A stretch of 64,000 bases of DNA. Origin: Parasponia andersonii (taxonomy: Eukaryota > Streptophyta > Magnoliopsida > Rosales > Cannabaceae). The stretch covers positions 426,110 to 490,109 of the forward strand of contig JXTB01000047.1 in the NCBI GenBank assembly GCA_002914805.1, in the 5' to 3' direction. A program made the translations under genes and the position numbers. Below are positions 37,732-49,602 of this stretch, in pieces; the stretch's first letter is position 1; the number at the start of each line of letters is the position of its first letter. The notes beneath the pieces were generated by a model that saw only the letters and a program-made list of their open reading frames with translations, had not been told where the DNA came from and searched no databases.

Positions 37732-38430
37732 CTTCACTGTGTCCAATCTAAACCTCCCCGTTTGCTTACTGAGAAAGAGCAAGAAAATAAAATTTAAAAA
37801 AAAAAAAAAAATTATGAAAACAAAACCTAACTTTCTCACCCTCCATACAGCCATCCATCTTACCTCAAAGTTTGACCTGAATTGTCTATTCACAAAAACC
37901 AAAACCAAAAAAGCTTAAAGTTGGAAAAGAGCAGAGGGTAGCAAAGAAAAAGAAAAAGAAAAAGAAAAAGAAAAAAAATAGGGGCCGATAGCGGGAAAGT
38001 GAAAGTGAAAGCTCCCAGGAAAAATTTTCCGGGAATCTGAAAAGTTTCCAAGAAGGGTCTGCGAATTTTCTCGCTTACGTTTCGGAAACATCATATATTT
38101 ATATACAGAGCCCCTTTTTGTCCCAAGTACTATGCCACTCCTTTTTTTCTTAAAAAAAAAAAAAAAGAAAAAAAAAAGACAGTGACGGCTCAGGGACTTG
38201 GACTTGGACTTGAACTTGTTGAGTAGAGTAATATATCTAGTACTAGTAGTAGAGTAGTGGTGGCTGGCCAGTGGCTGAGATCTCTCAGCACTCGAGAATG
38301 GTCTGATCCTGACCATTCATTCCATTGAAGTTTGGGAATCTTTTTTCTATTCTTCGGCCACGTGATGGATTGTGGTTCGGAGGGAGTGATGTGATCCCGC
38401 CTGTGCCTCGAATGTTTTTTGTCCAAGTAT
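37732..38430 (-). promoter_or_regulatory. CBP60 5' UTR and upstream region
   Basis: On the gene strand this holds a pyrimidine tract of repeated CTTTTT (37942-37977), typical of plant 5' leaders, and further T/C-rich runs near 38145-38180. A TATA-like tatataaatatatga motif is found at about 38090-38106 on the gene strand. The transcription start cannot be fixed. Confidence 0.5.
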
Positions 38431-38440
38431 TAGATAAAGC

Positions 38441-39593
38441 ATAGTATCACTTTAATAGTTTACATTTCTATAATTTGTTGAAATTATATTTTGTTATTAT
38501 TAATATTCACTTTTATATTTAAAATTTGTTAGAAATTTATATTCTAATTTTAATTTAGACCAATTAATTTACCAAAATAATTTAATAAATTTATTCTTAG
38601 ATTAATTTTTATACAATTTATTTTTAACTTTTTTAAATAGCATTTTGGTAAACTAATTGCTTTAAATTAGTATCAAAATATAAATTTATAAAGATGTCAA
38701 TATAGGTCAGGTCATATTCTGAAGAAAAAGAATAGTGCCAACCCGATCCGACCCTTATTAATATGGGCCTCGGCCGGCCCGTTACGTATAGTAAGAGCTG
38801 GACTGGGCCTTAGTAATAAGCTCATCGATCTGATCTATATTTAGACATATTATATATGGTTGCCAATCCAACACGTATTTTTTTTAATCTATGTATAAGA
38901 TATTTTTTTTAGTTGTTGGATCATCATCTAATAGTGATCCAACAATTATAATGATGTGCATGTAAAAACGTGCATTATTAATGCTATTTCTCTATCTTAT
39001 TTTTTAATATAAAAAAATATGTATGATAAATTTTAATTGGCCAAAATGATACATATGTATAGATAAGTATAAAAAATATCTACTGGATTAGTGCCCATTA
39101 TATATAAAATTAAATATATTTCTTAATTCAAAATTTTTAAAAAATTAATTAAATATTTTCATTTATACGTTTTTAATGTTATTTATTTACTTATTTTTAT
39201 TTATTTTTAATTTATTCAAATTTTAAACTCATATTTTAGTTTATATAAATATATATTTGATATTTTAAGACATAGAACAACAACGAATTTAGATCCACAT
39301 TTTGACTCATACTCGGTTCGCATAAACATGGCCTACTTAGGCCAGCATAATATGTGGACTAAGCCTATGGGTTGTGCCGGGCCTCATAATAAGAAGATAA
39401 GTCAGACTAGTCCTAAGCCTTGTACAAAGCCTGTTAGGCTTAGCAAATGTAGGTTGGCCCAGTTCGACCTGGCTTACTTTACATCTCTATAAATTTGTAC
39501 TAGAGTTTAAATCTAAAGGTCAATATTAATAATAACCAAAATACAAAATATAATTTGAACAAAATGTTAAAATACAAGATATAAAAATAATAA
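38441..39593. mobile_element. Long-TIR palindromic MITE, copy 2, split by another element
   Basis: 38441-38688 corresponds to the left arm, loop and start of the right arm of the 9059-9398 element. 39490-39593 continues the right arm (taaatctaaaggtcaatatt, then ataatttgaacaaaatg). An 801-bp insertion separates them. Confidence 0.75.
38689..39489. mobile_element. Non-autonomous hAT-like element nested in the MITE
   Basis: The ends are TAAAGATGT and, read inward from the right, TAGAGATGT, followed on both sides by AAGTnngCCAGGTC-like sequence. The flanking 8-bp direct repeats are TAAATTTA (38681-38688) and TAAATTTG (39490-39497), 7 of 8 identical. The subterminal regions are rich in GGCCC. It has no coding region. 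It contains an internal inverted motif around atccaacacg and gttgttggat (about 38868-38925). Confidence 0.78.
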
Positions 39594-39599
39594 TATCTA

Positions 39600-40540
39600 T
39601 TAGATAAATGCCAAGATTAGTCAAATGGAAAAGTGAGGATTCAAATTTCAATTTTACCTTTTCTTCTTTTTTGCTCTCTTAATATTATTCCGGCTTTAAG
39701 TTTAATATTTCAAATTACGACAAATTCATTGAAGATAGAGAACCTTTATTTACTCTCTCTTTCCAACCATGCCAAATCTTATAATGAGAATCGCGTTCTA
39801 TTTGACTGAGTTTGCATTTTCTTTAAGACACTTTAGTTCATAAAATGAGAATTTAGCTATTTCATATGATAGATCCTTAGCTCGTTATTCAATTGGATGT
39901 GAATTATAGAAATTATTAGGCCACCTCGTATATTAACTTGAGGTTCCATGTTTGAAAATCTTCCATAAAATATAAAGTTGTAGGAACTATTAAGTCATTT
40001 TGAAAATTCAGAATTCCATGTCATGTCGATAACCTAAAAAGAAGTTAGATCGACTTTACGCTTTTGCGATTCGAATCCAGTAACTTAAGACGGATTTTAA
40101 GTATTAGGATATGTTAGATCACTTATGAAAAACAACGAGCGTAAGTGATGTAAACTCAAATGTGTTTTTCAAAAGTTCCATATCAAAATAGAATGAAAAG
40201 CAATATATCGCATCGAACTATGAATGTTTTGCTTAGTTATTTGTTTGTTTTTAGAAGGATATCATGTAATACGACATGATAAGGCATGAAGCGAGGAGAA
40301 TATCCTAAGATTTTTAGGAATTTTAGAAATTCGGCAATTCAAAATTCCAATCTTTCTAATATGAATATTTGCAAAGTTCCTTAGGAAGCAAGTAGAAGAT
40401 TATATAATCTGATCCCACTGCCCCCTAAGTTTTATAGTGTTTGAAGATGACCACAAAACTATAAAAGATGAACCAATAGAATAAGACACATCAAGATGAT
40501 AAATTGAAGGAATAATGTCTTTATTGATTAATTCGAACGA
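39600..40540. other. Intergenic sequence, nothing recognised
   Basis: AT-rich sequence without a protein or repeat I can name. It may be partly the 3' end of the - strand Tat element, but no LTR could be matched to the PBS-side LTR at 48209. Confidence 0.4.
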
Positions 40541-40769
40541 TGAATAATCTTACAGTTTTATGGAGTTGCAATAACAGCCATAAAACTGTAAGTAGACAAT
40601 GCATAAAAATGAAGATAGATCGCAAGGAGAAAATGCATAAACTTTTATTGACAAAGCCATCGAAATATATAAAAATACCCCACAAGCTAGTAGTCGCATA
40701 ATAGTCGATATGAGATAAAGAGATTTGAGAAGAATTATTGATAGTAGCAATGAAAATTCATATAGTATA

Positions 40770-41200
40770 AAGAGCTCGTACTTAGGCAGCTCGAATATAA
40801 TGGAACTCGAATATAATAGAGCTTAAATATGGAGAGCTTAATGATCGAGTAAAGATCTTGTCGAGGTTTTATGAAACTGAGTAATGATCTTATCTAGGTC
40901 AAAGATAGTAAATTCGAACATAGTGGAGAGCTTGCGTAATAGAAAGCTCAATGATCCAGACATCTTGAAGGTCCGAGGAACAGAGTGAAAATCTTGACGA
41001 GATCAAAGATAGTGAGGAGCTCAAATATAATGGAGAGCTCTTGTAATAGAGAGCTCGAATATATCACATAGCTCTTATAATAGGGAGCTCAAATATAATA
41101 GAGAGCTCTTGTAATAGGGAGCTCGAATATGGAGGGAGAGCTCACATAATGGGGAGCTCATATATAATAAAGAAGCTTGAATATGGAGAGCTTAAGGACC
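40770..41200. repeat. Degenerate GAGCTC-rich short tandem repeat array
   Basis: Repeated units of about 18-20 bp such as gagctcgaatataataga and gagctcttgtaataggga, more than a dozen times, with interruptions. It lies downstream of the - strand Tat pol gene, in its presumed 3' untranslated part. Confidence 0.8.
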
Positions 41201-41369
41201 GAATAGAAATCTTGTCGACGTATGACCAACTGAATGAAGATTTGTCGAAGTCTCATAGTTGCATTCATTCAATCTTATAGAGATATGTCTCGACCATGAA
41301 GTATATATATCCCTCAACCATAGGTGTGAGCTGACCAATAAATTTTTCTCACTTACACGAGCACATAGA

Positions 41370-42532
41370 TGTTGATTATTAACTTCAGTAACCTCATATC
41401 TTTCATTGAGGCCAATTTAGCTAAGGCATCTACTTAGCTATTTTTCTTGCGAGGTAGTAGCTAAATACTATATGCAGTAAACATTGAGAAGAGACGTTGT
41501 ACTTCTTATAGATAGGCTAACATCTTCCCTCTTCTTACTTGGTAATTACCAATTACTTGGCAAACAACTATTTGGGAATCACTGAACATCCTAATTATCT
41601 CTAACTTCATTTCTTGTACGAGCTTAAGTCTAACAATCGGTGTAACATATTCTACTTCATTATTTAATGCTGAAATCTAATGCGAAGTACGCAATGAATA
41701 TTATACACTTCTAGACTGATTAACATCAAATCTGCACCAACTCCATTTTCGTTTGACGATCTTTAATCACAGTGCGAGGTCAAAAATTGATGTCGAATTG
41801 ACTCAGCTCAACCGCCCACTTGATAATCATCCTGATACTTCAGGCTTTTACAAAACTTCTTTCAATGAAAAGTTTGTGAAAATCTCAATAGAATGTGCAT
41901 AGAAGTATGGTTAAAGTTTCCTAGATGCGATGATAAGCGTTAGTGCCAATTTTTTCATCTCCGGATATCTTATTTCAACATTGAGTAATCTTTTGCTTAC
42001 ATAATACACAGATCGTTGTATTTTTTTTTTCTCGAATTAATACAACACTTGTCTCATATTTGAATACAATGATGTACAAGTATAACCTTTCTCCTGATTT
42101 TGGCTTTGACAAGAGTGGAGGAGAACTAAAATATTTCTTCAAATCTTGGAATGCCTGCTCGTAATTCTCTATCCACTTGAACTTCTTCGAAACCTTTAAT
42201 AACTCGAAGGATGGTTGCCATTTTTCAGCTGATCTTGATATAAATCGACTCAGTGCAGCCACTCTTCCCGCTAGGCTTTGCATATCTTTCGGTTTACGAG
42301 GCGACTACATATCAATTAATGTTTAGATTTTTTGAGGATTAGTTTCGATACCTCACTAATTGACCAGGAATCCTAAAAACTTCCTAGATCCTACACTAAA
42401 TGCACACTTCTAGAGGTTCAACTTCATATGATATTTTCGAAGAATTTTGAGCATCTCATCAAGGTATTTGATGTGATCTTCAGCTTTCTTCGACTTTACC
42501 AATATATCATTAACATAAACCTCCATCATCCT
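41370..42532 (-). pseudogene. Tat-type Ty3/gypsy RT C-terminus and RNase H
   Basis: Read downward from 42532. MMEVYVNDILVKSKKAEDHI carries the RT catalytic motif, with YVND in place of YVDD. Next is KCAFSVGSRKFLGFLVN, then SLAGRVAALSRFISRSAEKW (42280-42220) and LSSPPLLSKP-like FSSPPLLSKPKSGERLYLYI. The RNase H region follows with NNEVEYVTPIVRLKLVQEM, MFSDSQIVVCQVIGNYQVR and VDALAKLAS (about 41660-41400). Stops are scattered throughout. It ends abruptly at 42533, where another repeat starts. Confidence 0.85.
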
Positions 42533-44717
42533 TATAATATCCCCTAGTTCCATACACGTATGTATTGATATTTGTATAAATATTTAGTGAGATCTGGAGG
42601 TACTACTCGACTTAGAACTGATAAAATAATAGAAAATTAAAACTTTTTAGAAGAAATAACAAAATTTCACTTATAATTATACATACTCCAATATATATAT
42701 ATATATATACACCCTTGTTACGTGGGCCTCTTATAAAATATACATAATAAACATATATAAAATAAGTACAACATCCTCTATCAGAAAGCTACAGCGTCAA
42801 AATGCTCATATACACAAGCCGTGGTCAGAAAGTCGGCGCTCCTCCTCCAACTCACATATTATTTGTATCTTCTGCAATGTAAGAATATTAATAAGTTTAA
42901 AACTCAATAAGTAACATATGTAAATGCAGAGTGCACATGACAAATAACAGGTAATTATATGATTGAGATCTCTGTGTATATTGTATTGTCTGACAAGACC
43001 GTGAATTGCATGTTGAGCCACTCAGAGAGCGTATAACATATCATGAGCTACATGGAGGTCTCGAGTCCTAGAAAATCCCCTCTGTGTACAACAGAGGTCT
43101 ACCCTATACCACCGTCAAAGTGCTCCCAATGGAACCATAGTGTCTCCGAAAGGACTAGAATATTCCCGAAGGAACCAGAGTGTCCCCGAAGGAATCATAT
43201 CAAATATTTGGGCGCTGACCCACCACACCCTATTCACTAATACTCGTAAGGCAATATAAATACACCACATGTACATGTCTCATGCAAAGTAAATGATAGA
43301 TACATATATCCACAGATTCGATATCCACAAATTCCATAAATTCACTGAACAAAGAATTTCTTACATTGCAGGTGTGACGTTACTTACCTCAATTTCGAGC
43401 TTTTATGTTTCCCAATGAAATGCTCTTTCACTTTAGGAACAATTGACGTATCCTAATATTTTCCAAATAATTGCTTAATAAATTCACATGTATGTATTGC
43501 GATAATTAGTAATTGAACTGAGCCTAAAAAGAAGTAACTAATACTATGAAAATGTATATATATATATATATGGTTGTCAATCCAATAGGTATTTTTTTCT
43601 TTTATCTATGTNNNNNNNNNNNNNNNNNNNNNNNNNNNNNNNNNNNNNNNNNNNNNNNNNNNNNNNNNNNNNNNNNNNNNNNNNNNNNNNNNNNNNNNNN
43701 NNNNNNNNNNNNNNNNNNNNNNNNNNNNNNNNNNNNNNNNNNNNNNNNNNNNNNNNNNNNNNNNNNNNNNNNNNNNNNNNNNNNNNNNNNNNNNNNNNNN
43801 NNNNNATAAGAAGTCTAAGAATTTTCATTAACAATAATCAACAATTATTACTTTAACAAAGGATCTCGTTGAAAGAATACACATAAAGGATAAACATAAA
43901 CTCTTCCTTAATTTCTTCACAAGATAATTCATGGTATATCACAACTAATGCGAAGAAAATAAAATTCTAACTGAAGAAGAGTACCTCTGAAAGACCAGTC
44001 ACTGAGAGTAAAAACGTGAAAATTTGGTCTCTCTTTGAGTGGACTTTTGTGTGCTTAATGGAGATATAGTGTTGGCGGTGGAGAAATAATCCTCCTAAAG
44101 ATGATAGTGATATATGTAATGTAAAAGGTCCCCACCGACTTAAGAAGGCGAGCTTCTACTTCCTTCATTTTGTAATTATATACGTCTAATATATTATCTT
44201 ATCACTTAAAAAAAAAAACGCATTGACCAAGTCAAATCTATACCAACCTATAAGCTAGGCACTTAGACACAAAAAGAAATATCAATGTAACAAAGATAAA
44301 GAAATTCATCAACTATTAAATTCATATATAGTTACGTATATACACCTAATAAGTAACTAGTTCAAACGTTAAAGAAAATAATAACAAGAATAGTGGTAAT
44401 GATACTAATAATATAACAAGGTATTTTAGACCTGTTTAACTATTATTATTATTATTAATTTTTTTTAGTAATCTTATAAGAGTAGTAAACTTAATACACA
44501 TCAACTCGAGCTAGAGCGTATCTTGAGCATTTCACTGTAAAAATTTCTTCACAGACAAAGATTATAAAAATAACCAATATACTAAAAGAAGTACTCAAAA
44601 TTATACGCACATAAATGCCTAATATATATATAAAAAAAATATTATGCAATCACGTTATTATTAGCTCTTCAATTATGTGAGGAAATGGGTGTCGTTTATG
44701 AATTCGGGGATATCACA
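42533..44717. mobile_element. LTR-like element inserted in the Tat remains
   Basis: Bounded by TATAATATCCCC (42533) and GGGGATATCACA (to 44717), which are inverted with respect to each other, as at LTR ends. The first 200 bp resemble 63771-64000 (tatttagtgaga/catc, then ctcgacttagaactgataaaat). It contains short repeated nnCCCCGAAGGAACCAGAGTG motifs at 43110-43195. The N gap lies inside. The left flank is RT and the right flank is gag, so the intervening Tat sequence has also been lost. Solo LTR is my best reading. Confidence 0.55.
43612..43805. other. Assembly gap (194 N)
   Basis: A run of N. The sequence just before it (ggttgtcaatccaataggtat, then tttatctatg) resembles the inside of the hAT-like element at about 38858-38900, so a repeat probably caused the gap. 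Confidence 1.
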
Positions 44718-47700
44718 GTCTTGCCTGGTATGTTGTCGCAGCTACCCTTCTCTGATTAACCTTTCGATCTCATTTTTCAGGGCATAACAGTTGTTGGTAT
44801 GATGTCCAATATCGTTATGATATCGGCAAAACTTATTGGGATCGTGTTTTGCTCTATCCCGCTTTATTGGCCCCGGTTGATAATACTGCTCCTGTTGATT
44901 TGTGACAACATAAATACAATCTATGGATGTACTTAGCTCGGTAAAATTGTTGAATTACAAGAGAACCCTTAGAATCTCTTGCTTCTTTGGCTTGGCTGCT
45001 TTTCAACTGATTGCTCATTCTTCCTTTTTTTTTTTTGACTTCTTGTTATTATTGTTGGTTATTGTGGTTGCATCCTTGCTTGTATCTTTTCTTCCTTCTT
45101 TCTTTGCCTCATGAAGATTCTTGAGAAGTTTCTGTTGGTATTCATTGAAATAAACTCTAGGAAATATTTTCATAAAATCATTTTCAAGAACACCATAATT
45201 TTGTAAAATCTAAAAATGTAGCGGAATTGGTAGTTTAAATTTTTTTTCTTTACAAAACATTTCAGATCATATTCTAACATAAATTAACTCTTGATCTAGA
45301 TAAGAACAATATTTAGATTCACTCCATAATCTTATCGTCTTCTTGTCTATTCTCGAAAGCTGTTTGATCCAGTGAGTGGCTATCTTCTTGATTCTTAACA
45401 AAGAGATCTGTAGATGAATAAAAAGACAATCTTCTCGAACTGATTAATCCAGAATTGCCAAAACACCAAGGACAAGGAATCCCCTAGTGTGGCTGATTTT
45501 CTCTGCTCTCCATCTCTCTCTGTTATGCGTGGAACACTTTTCTCTCAAGGGTTTTTCACGTGTAACTCATTGTTCCATGCAGTTAGAGAACTTTTCTCTA
45601 AACTATAGAGAGATTAGTAAATCCTAATGGGCTTATTGAGCTTGTTAGGCTCAACTGATCATCAAATAACTATTGGGTTTGTTGGGCTCAACTGATCGTC
45701 AAATAACTATTGGGCTTTAATTTGAGCTAGACAGGGGACCATATGGATCCATAAAGCCCAAGCTCTAATGGACCATATGCCCACAATTAACTCATAATTA
45801 TGATTGAGCCTTGTCCATTAATATTGGGGTGCACCACTATAGGCCCAATGTTGAACTCTTGGACTAGATGTGATTTATTTTCTGTGAAGTTTATTATCAA
45901 ATAGTTAGCTTAATCTATTTATCATAAACTATACTTGTAGACGTATCCCCAATGTAATGTCGTACTAGCAGGGTGAAATTACTGTACTTCCTCTCTAATA
46001 TATATTTACCTTTGAGTTGCTATTTTTTTTCTAATGGATAATAGTTGACTATAGTATTTGTATCTGCTTATACCAACATAGTCAAATTCACATAGTGAAT
46101 ACAGGGGCCCTGGTTTATATTATCTATGTACTTGAAAAAACTCAAAGTGACATTATATGAATGCTGTCTATTATGAAAAACGTTCTACATATTTCATATA
46201 CCTTATTTTCCAAGATACCAGAGTTTGAACCATAAATCAGAACTAGTCCTTTAGTAACTTAAAAAGATAAAACACATGAAGTAAGTTCATTAATCATTAG
46301 GATTAAGATTTTCTACAATAGTGCTAGATAAGTGAAATTAGAAATTTAAGTTACGACACTTAACCGTAAATTCTAATTCACTCGGTCATATTCGATACTG
46401 TTATAACTTTCTTACAACAAACTATGTTTATATCCGAAAACTCACTTTGATAATTAGAGACTTCATTATAAAAATAGATAAGACTACATTCTATAGCATA
46501 GTAAAGTATTCCATCTTCAATATGTAAAATATGAACAATTTAATTTAAACATAATGATATAAAGAATATAATGTCTCCCACATATGAACTCATTATACGA
46601 ATAATTTTTTATTACTCATTATATGTCTCAAAATCTTTAGATGTTTGCATAAGATAAACATACACATCACATGTATATCAATACGATATAAATAAAGTAG
46701 AAATTCATAACATAGAATTTATTAACAACAAATAGACAACAAATAATTCGATAATAAATTGTTTATAATGTCAAAATAATAAACTTCTTTATAAGACATT
46801 ATTCAATAGATTTTACTCTTAGATGTCGACCAACTCTCCGATAGAAGTCTTCGAGAGTCCTATATCCTTGCTCTAGCAATTCTTCCCAGAATTTAGTCTC
46901 TACTCGCACTCCGACTATCATCAAGTTTATGACTCCTTCTTCAGATAGGTTGTTGTCTTTTGCAAATTCTAAAGTAGAATGGTTGAGGTATGATCGTAAA
47001 GTTTTCTTTAGACCTTGTTGAATGGCCGATAGACTGATTAAAGGAACAATGAAGTTCTTTGTAGCTTGAAATTGTCTCAAGAATATAGTCTGGAGTTGCT
47101 CCCACGATAAGATTGAACTAGGATGAAGTCCTCAGAACCACTTTTTTGTTGCACCTATGAGGGTTACAGCAAAATACCTGTAAAATGTGAGGTCATCAAC
47201 CCGGTGGAGCTCTATCAAGTCATTAAAGTGATCCATATAGTCCTGTAGATCAGTTTTCCCATAAAAAATATTTATGGTGGGAAGTTTGAATCTGGCAGAT
47301 AATGTAGCAGCTCGAACTTCTTCATTGAATGGCGATTGACGTTATCCATCTGTGAGCTCATCAACCTATCTAGTAAGTGCATCTAATGCGATCCTCAAAT
47401 TATAAACATTAATATTAAAAGGAAGGGAATAATCTCTTGCTAGTAGTAAGGGTGGTCTTTGGTTACTGTTATCGCAACATAAGACGGGCTGATCAAGCTG
47501 GGTTTGTAGTGAACTTTGTGAAGACTTAATGGAAATAGTTCGGCGAGATGAAGTTCGATCTCATGACTACCTCTTTGACGTCGTTATTCTAAGTGTTTTC
47601 TTAGGTCTATGGAATTCCACCTTGGCTCTCGGCTTATCCTTTCAAAGATGCTTTTTGAATAATGATTCTATTTGTTATTCTGATGGTCGTGGCTAATGGG

Positions 47701-48190
47701 GAATCTCCTAGAAGGCTGTCCACGATCATGGTTTGTGCTCTAACTTCTGGTACCAGACTTTTATGATAAGTCTGTGACCTTGCCTTTTCCCTTAGAAGTG
47801 TAATCTGTATGACGCTCCTATTAGGTTCTGGGTTGGTCGCGATTTCCTACCTCTCGGATGTGAATTCCTCTTTTGGGTCATCGAGCAGGCGATCTCTGGG
47901 ATTCTCTTGTTATGATGGAGTCATCATTTGTCCTTCAACAAATCTCCTCTGAGAATCATTGATCTGATTGGTGATTTGTTGAAGGTTTGTTAGAGCATTC
48001 TCTATGTGATATTGTCTTTGAACAATATTCTCCCTAAGTGTGGTCATGGCTAGTTGATCCTGAGTGAAATCGACCTACGTAGCAGTAGCACTTTGAGGTT
48101 GGCTTTGGTTGACTCCAGCATTTCTGGTGGTATTTCTGGCGTTTACCATTGTTGATTGAACGAGAATGACAAACTCTTTGCTAGAATAGC
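44718..48190 (-). pseudogene. Tat-type gag, interrupted
   Basis: Read downward. The N-terminal part at about 48190-47100 is heavily broken. A better block at 47080-46809 reads RQFQATKNFIVPLISLSAIQ, GLKKTLRSYLNHSTLEFA and GVRVETKFWEELLEQGYRTL. After a 1.65-kb insertion, gag resumes at 45155 with VYFNEYQQKLLKNL. It ends in a zinc-knuckle block FCRYHNDIGHHTNNCYALKN (about 44860-44780), followed by EIERLIREG. Gag packages the element RNA. Many stops; inactive. Its pol partner lies at 42532-41370. Confidence 0.82.
45156..46808 (-). mobile_element. Solo-LTR-like insertion in Tat gag
   Basis: About 1.65 kb with no coding capacity, inserted between the gag blocks SIE and VYFNEY. The termini TCTAGGAAATATTTTCATAAA and, from the other side, TATTGAATAATGTCTTATAAA are related to each other and to the TGTTGGGATATTTGTCCTAA end of the solo LTR at 60189. 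Inside is a 40-bp tandem repeat (gttgggctcaactgatc, aaataactattgggt, about 45636-45715). No clear target duplication was found. Confidence 0.55.
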
Positions 48191-48680
48191 CCTCTTTCTA
48201 GCACCAATTGTTGACGGACATTTTTTCAACAACGAATTTAGAAAATTACAAGATGTAGCTTATGTGTAAAAAAGGATGATAAAGCAAAGCAAATAAGGAG
48301 ACAATAATATTATAGTGATTCAACTTTAAAAAAGATGAGCCTACATCTATTGTTCTTCACTATTTTATGGAGAATTACAAAAGTTTCTCTGAGTCTCAAG
48401 GTTAGATAAGAGAGAATGCATAGTGAAGTGATTGTGAGATAATTGTAAGATGAAAAATTACGAGACTGAGCTCCCTTTATATAGCTAAGGGTGGCTTTAA
48501 GTTTCCCAATTTTGTGAATAGGAAACTACAAAATAAAATACAATATAATATATAGATTGGATGATTAAACAATAATGAGTAGCTATCTCCTCCTTAATTA
48601 GCTAGTTACCTTTTCCAGGGATTAGGCAGGTCAAGTATTTGTGGTGGTAAAAAAACCACATAACATAAAGCATATAGAGC
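48191..48680 (-). repeat. PBS and 5' LTR end of the Tat-type element
   Basis: On the - strand an LTR end ...CCGTCAACA at 48209 is followed by ATTGGTGCTAGAAAGAGGG (48208-48190), in the position and style of a primer-binding site just before gag. The LTR would extend upward from 48209 to perhaps 48680. Its outer end and the partner LTR were not found. Confidence 0.5.
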
Positions 48681-48689
48681 AACATAGCA

Positions 48690-49170
48690 CCAAAAGGAAT
48701 ATCAATGTCTTATATCCAAATCTTTTTACGCACCTCAATATGCTTTCGCCTTTTGGCCTCATCCTTTATTTTTCTAGCTTCCTTTTTTCTTTTCTTCTTC
48801 CTTTTCTGTAACCTAGTAATGTAGTTCCTTCATAAACCAAAAATCCAAAGTTCAACACCACAATATAGACCCAAAAAATTACATTAAAACTCCAAAGCCA
48901 TATATTGGCAGAGACCCAATTCACAATTTTATTGGAATATTGTAATGAAGTCAGTTTTTTTTAGAGGTAATGAAAAGGGGTTGTGTGTTGTATAAAAAGG
49001 TACTTGAGATCCTTCTTATTGAAGCTAATGGAAAGACCTTTATTCTTGAGAGTCCTCTTCTTTATATGGAGACCTTGCGACTACAGAGCTGTAATTGGCT
49101 ATTCTTCGACCTCGTCAATCATCCTCCATAGTTGCTCTACTGCTTACTATTGTGCCAAAGAGCAGTAGAT
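48690..49170. other. Possible unidentified gene fragments
   Basis: On the - strand, 48845-48715 reads a very basic run (LQKRKKKRKKEARKIKDEAK). On the + strand, 48967-49131 reads an ordinary-looking open frame containing YKKVLEILLIEANGKTFILE and LRLQSCNWLFFDLVNHPP. I do not recognise either. They may be captured or decayed gene pieces. Confidence 0.25.
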
Positions 49171-49392
49171 TAAGCTCCTCGAGGAGGTTTCAACTTTTGT
49201 CTTGTCAATGTTAATAGGCGTTCGCTTTAGCTCGGGTTTGTTTGCTTGATTTCTTGGGTGGGCTTGCTATGGTGATGTGAGACCTAAGCCCATCATAACT
49301 AGACAGTCTAGTTTGGTCAAAACTTTATCCACAGAAAAAATTAGACAAATACCTATTTTTTTAAGCTTATTTACATAGATACCAGTGTTTTA

Positions 49393-49602
49393 TTTTTAAT
49401 AGGTTGTTGCCTCTTTCTGGAGAAATGTATACCACGTGTATTTTATTAGAAACATTTACATTTTTTGCACGCATTTATGTATAGAACATATTTTATTTTT
49501 TAATAGGATCTTACCTCTTTTTGGAGAAATGTATATCATATGTATTTTATTTGCAAAATTTACACTTTTTGTATGCATTTCATGTATATAATGCATACAT
49601 AA
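49393..49602. repeat. Tandem duplication of about 105 bp
   Basis: ttaataggttgttgcctctttctggagaaatg (49398 onward) is repeated as ttaataggatcttacctctttttggagaaatg (49500 onward). Both copies continue through tgtattttatt and ttttt-gcatgcattt. Confidence 0.8.

Noticed and set aside
42528-44722. ATCCT/GTCTT as a decayed 5-bp target duplication
   Set aside because: Only 3 of 5 bases match and the two flanks come from different parts of the Tat element.
48941-48965. tgtaatgaagtcagttttt as start of the long LTR ending at 53868
   Set aside because: It matches the inverted end only partly and would imply a 4.9-kb LTR that crosses unrelated repeats.
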